From contig NC_080068.1 in assembly GCF_949987535.1 (NCBI RefSeq), positions 83,291,254 to 83,355,253 on the forward strand: a stretch of DNA of 64,000 nucleotides, read 5' to 3'. The notes under the pieces are model-generated. The model was given only the letters and a program-made list of their open reading frames with translations. It did not search any database and was not told the DNA's origin. Source of the DNA: Balaenoptera acutorostrata (Eukaryota; Chordata; Mammalia; Artiodactyla; Balaenopteridae). Each line of letters starts with the position of its first letter. Positions within the stretch are counted from its first letter, which is position 1. Shown here piece by piece: positions 60,906-64,000 of this stretch. Both the position numbers and the translations under genes were made by a program.

Positions 60906-62029
60906 ATCTCTTGCTGGGGCACAAACATGATCATCCACATCTGACAAGTAGCTTCCAGCTATAATCTACTGTATCTAGGCCCTTGGCATGTTGTCATTCA
61001 GACTGATGCCAACACATAAAATTATGTTCACATTTCTTGTACTGAGTTTCAATGGTTGTGTTTTCTGGTAAAATTTTGCTCATGGCCCTTGGAAAAGAGC
61101 TGACACTTATTAAGTATCCTATTCAAACTTATGTCTGCCAAACCAAGCAAAACCTGCTCTGTGCTGTTGGCAAGACGGGCAATCCTGACAAACATAAACA
61201 GCCTCAGGGGTACCTAGAAAAATATTGTCTTGAACCTACTGCTTACATAACTCACTTCATGAACCCACTTTTGCACAGACCCAATTTGTCATCTTTAAAG
61301 CCTATGCCAAAATTTCTGCCTTCATATTACAGCATTTCACTCCTCCAACAACATACATTTACAATTCAAAAGCCTATACACAGTTTCACAATTTTTATCC
61401 CTAAACAGAAAGGTTTCAACACCTCTTTCTAGTCTACCTGTTGGAACAGACAGCCAGAGTCAACATAAATCCTTAGAGTACAATTGGATGTTTTTTTACC
61501 TGGGTTTGGTGTGCCAAGCATACTACATAAAAATCAGTTCATTAGACAGATTAGACTTTCTTTCTTTGAGAATCATTTTCTGCACTGGATGAATGATTCA
61601 AGACATCCAACCATAACCCTTCTCAGTCAATAAGATGATATTCCCAGTAAAACAAACTTGATCTTTTTCTTTGGAATTTAAAGTTTCCAATGTAAAAAAC
61701 CGTAAACAAAATATAATATAAAGATGGTCTGGCTTGGATGGTGTCAGAATAGCTGCTACTTGATGATGGACTCCCTCCTATTCTCATAGACAAATTTCAT
61801 CTCAAAAGAAAATGTCAGTGAGCTAATTGTGTGAAACACACAATTGCTCAGCTTCCCTCCTACAGACACTTTCAAGATCATGATCCAGGAAGTTGGAGTC
61901 CAAGAATATCTTTTATTACCTTTTGGGAGCATTGGAAAAATATGAATAGCATTTATTTCTTTAAATATTTTATTTGTATCATGGGAGAGCTTCTCTCACT
62001 GTTAATTTCCCATTAAAATTAAAACAAAT
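60906..62029. other. Unannotated DNA with a 126-codon open frame
   Basis: The frame at 61052-61432 (forward) is the longest outside recognised repeats. Its translation is Lys/Thr/Pro-rich with four Cys and no recognised domain. Chance is the simplest explanation at this base composition. No exon structure is visible. Confidence 0.4.
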
Positions 62030-62500
62030 TCTTAAGGCCTTGAGGGCCACAAAGTCCTCCATGATCTAGCACATGTGTAGCCTTTCAAACTCATTTTCTA
62101 ATACTGTCCACTTTTTTCACTACTTTCTCTCCACACTGGCTTTCTTGCTGTTCATGGAATATACTAAGCATATACCACTATCAAAACTTTTGTACTTGTG
62201 TTTCCCTCTGCCTGATATGTTTTTCCCTCAAATAGCCATATACATAGGTTAGTAGTATCTCATATCAAGTGGTATTCAAATATTACTCACACTATGAGGC
62301 CTCTCCTGACATCCCTATATAAATTAGCATCTTTTATCATGATTAGTCTGTTCTTAAGCTCAACTTTTATTCAAAACACTACAGAGATTTATAGTTTACT
62401 TTTATTTATAGTTAAATTATTGCCTATTTCTCACTCTAGATTATAAATTTTATGAAAGCAAGAAGATTGTCCACTTGATTCAGTACTGTATGTAATTCAC
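62030..62500 (+). repeat. L2 LINE 3' end
   Basis: Forward L2: 'aaagtcctccatgatctagc', 'ctccacactggctttcttgc', 'gtgtttccctctgcctgata', 'gaggcctctcctgacatccc' and 'ctagattataaattttatga' occur in the family's order over about 470 bp. Confidence 0.82.
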
Positions 62501-62859
62501 GAAGTACCAATAATTCTAGGCTAGGGTCACAATTACCACCTTAATCTATGAGAATTGTTCCATGACAAGTACACTGCACTACTCCCAATGGAACTCCCTT
62601 GAGTGATGTAGTGTACAAACTACTTTCTGTATATGTTTACCTTAACTGCATCCCTGGAATCTATAAAGGTGACTGGCATAAAAGAAGCTCCAAGAATGTT
62701 TTTGGATTATTATTTCATAACAGAAAAAGATTTTCATTGAAACATCTGGTCCCAGAGCTATTTGAGACTTTTCAAGTCATCTTGTTCAATCTCAGCCAGT
62801 GTTAGCTAGGCTTGCAGTATTGTAGCTGTTAGAATATTTTCAGTTTTAAGGCCCAATGG
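62501..62859. other. Unannotated DNA
   Basis: The 68-codon frame at 62599-62805 has no recognised feature. Confidence 0.4.
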
Positions 62860-63235
62860 CACTTTGCATTAGTTACGGTATACTAAACTTCTATAAAAAC
62901 CAAACTAAAGATAAATAAAGCTCAAAGACAATAGACTTTTTTTTTTTCTTGCTCACATAAGAGTCTAAGGTAGATGTCCCTGATTGATGGATGACTCTCT
63001 TCCACATAGTTATTTGTGTCACTACCCTCACAATGTTATTGTCATTTTATTCAGATGTTGGAAGGGAAAGAGAGTATGGAGGAAAATACCAATCATGCAA
63101 TAATCTTTTTACCAGAAGTGGCACAAAAATTCTACTCACTTTTCATTAGCAAAACTATTCACGTGATCATAACAAAGTACAAACAGGACTGGGAAATGCA
63201 GTACCTAGCTCTGCAGGTGCATTCTAGCTATAACT
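62860..63235 (+). repeat. Ancient mammalian interspersed repeat, unnamed
   Basis: 'cttgctcacataagagtcta', 'tttattcagatgttggaagg', 'accagaagtggcacaaaaat' and 'gactgggaaatgcagtacct' follow the order of a widespread eutherian repeat that I recognise by text but cannot name safely. The open frame at 63016-63246 falls inside it. Confidence 0.5.
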
Positions 63236-64000
63236 GTATATTATAAAAGAGAGAATAGGGTTTTAGCAAAATGCAGCACATGAAATATCTGTACACACAC
63301 TTATTTCCACAGATAGAATACATTCATGCCACACCCACTGCAAGGTCAGAGACGGACAAGGGGAGATGGAACCTATAGTTCCAACCATTCGTACCATATA
63401 TGCTAAATTCCAGGATCTTCACTGGATATATTTCAGGTTTAGATATAACGCTTTGAAACTGGATATTTTGTACCTGCTTCTTTTAAACCGTGACCCAGAT
63501 TTTGTATGTTCACTTCTACCTACATGCATTGGCAAGAACTACTCACATGGCATGCTTAATTGCATAAGAGCCAGAAAAGGAAGTCCCTAAGTAGGAAGCC
63601 ATTTCCTAGCTATACATGCACACTACAGAAAAATGATGGACTTAAATGTATTTAAAAAGTATAGTTTGTCATGCTATGCCCAAGTATTAATGTTCTTCAC
63701 TGACTTCTGCTAGAATCTCCAGACAGAATTAGATCCTCTACCAGATTCTTCTAACATAATAAGTAGATTAGAATAAGAACTATTCTTAAAAGACCTAACC
63801 ATGCTACAGTTTTTCTTTTCCAAGTTCAGTCAGTTCATCCTGCTGCTTCTCTCTTCCTCATTTAAAAATGGTATTTTTACATGCCACTTGCTACATGGAT
63901 ATCATAAGCACACCCAAGTTTGAAATACAATTTCTCTAAAGTGCAAGTAATAGTAATCCTTAATTATTTATTTATCTTGATGTGAGATAAGAGATAATAG
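63236..64000. other. Unannotated DNA to window end
   Basis: The 74-codon frame at 63366-63590 has no recognisable domain. No repeat named. Confidence 0.4.

Overview
The window looks like AT-rich, gene-poor nuclear DNA from a mammal, most likely a cetacean or hippopotamus. The main clue is nine copies of the tRNA-Glu-derived CHR SINE, a family known from ruminants, hippos and whales. I see no Bov-A or BovB elements, which a ruminant would be expected to carry at this length, and no pig PRE-1. Young L1 copies have the 3' end I associate with cetartiodactyl L1. The older layers (MIR, L2, MER20, MER5, Tigger, old L1M) are shared by most mammals. Species assignment is inference; the repeats themselves are read from the sequence.

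No host protein-coding gene, exon set, rRNA, functional tRNA gene or CRISPR array could be supported. The only long open reading frame (384 codons, 27544-28698) is the transposase of a mariner element. All other open frames are short and lie in repeats, or are consistent with chance in AT-rich DNA.

Layout. 1-10 kb: a CHR SINE inside a MIR, an L1 3' end with clear target-site duplications (TSDs), L2 and MER20 remnants and a second SINE. 10-16 kb: a 5'-inverted L1, old L1 debris, MIR, a short-form CHR SINE and a GC-richer block resembling a solo LTR. One copy of an unassigned dispersed repeat (2.3 kb) has its partner at 15 kb. 16-26 kb is mostly unannotated. 26.2-29.1 kb: an old L1 split by a Tigger-type MITE and then by the mariner. 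31.9-33.9 kb: two L1 fragments, the second inverted within itself. 36-38 kb: a SINE and three MIRs. 40.7-41.5 kb: a 99% identical 221-bp direct duplication. 42-49 kb: an LTR-like repeat, SINEs including two stacked at one target site, an L2 broken by a hAT remnant, and a young L1 3' end. 51.5-57 kb: several L1 ORF2 fragments and a SINE. 57.7-60.2 kb: old antisense L1 with a SINE. 62 kb to the end: an L2 and one more ancient repeat.

The history of the window is therefore mobile-element turnover. L1 machinery supplied the young L1 copies and, by the known biology of these families, mobilised the CHR SINEs in trans; DNA transposons cut into older L1s. No previously undescribed system was found. 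The points most worth checking are the mariner with a lost catalytic aspartate, the double SINE insertion at one site, two twin-priming L1 inversions, the 221-bp duplication, and a pair of unassigned repeats.
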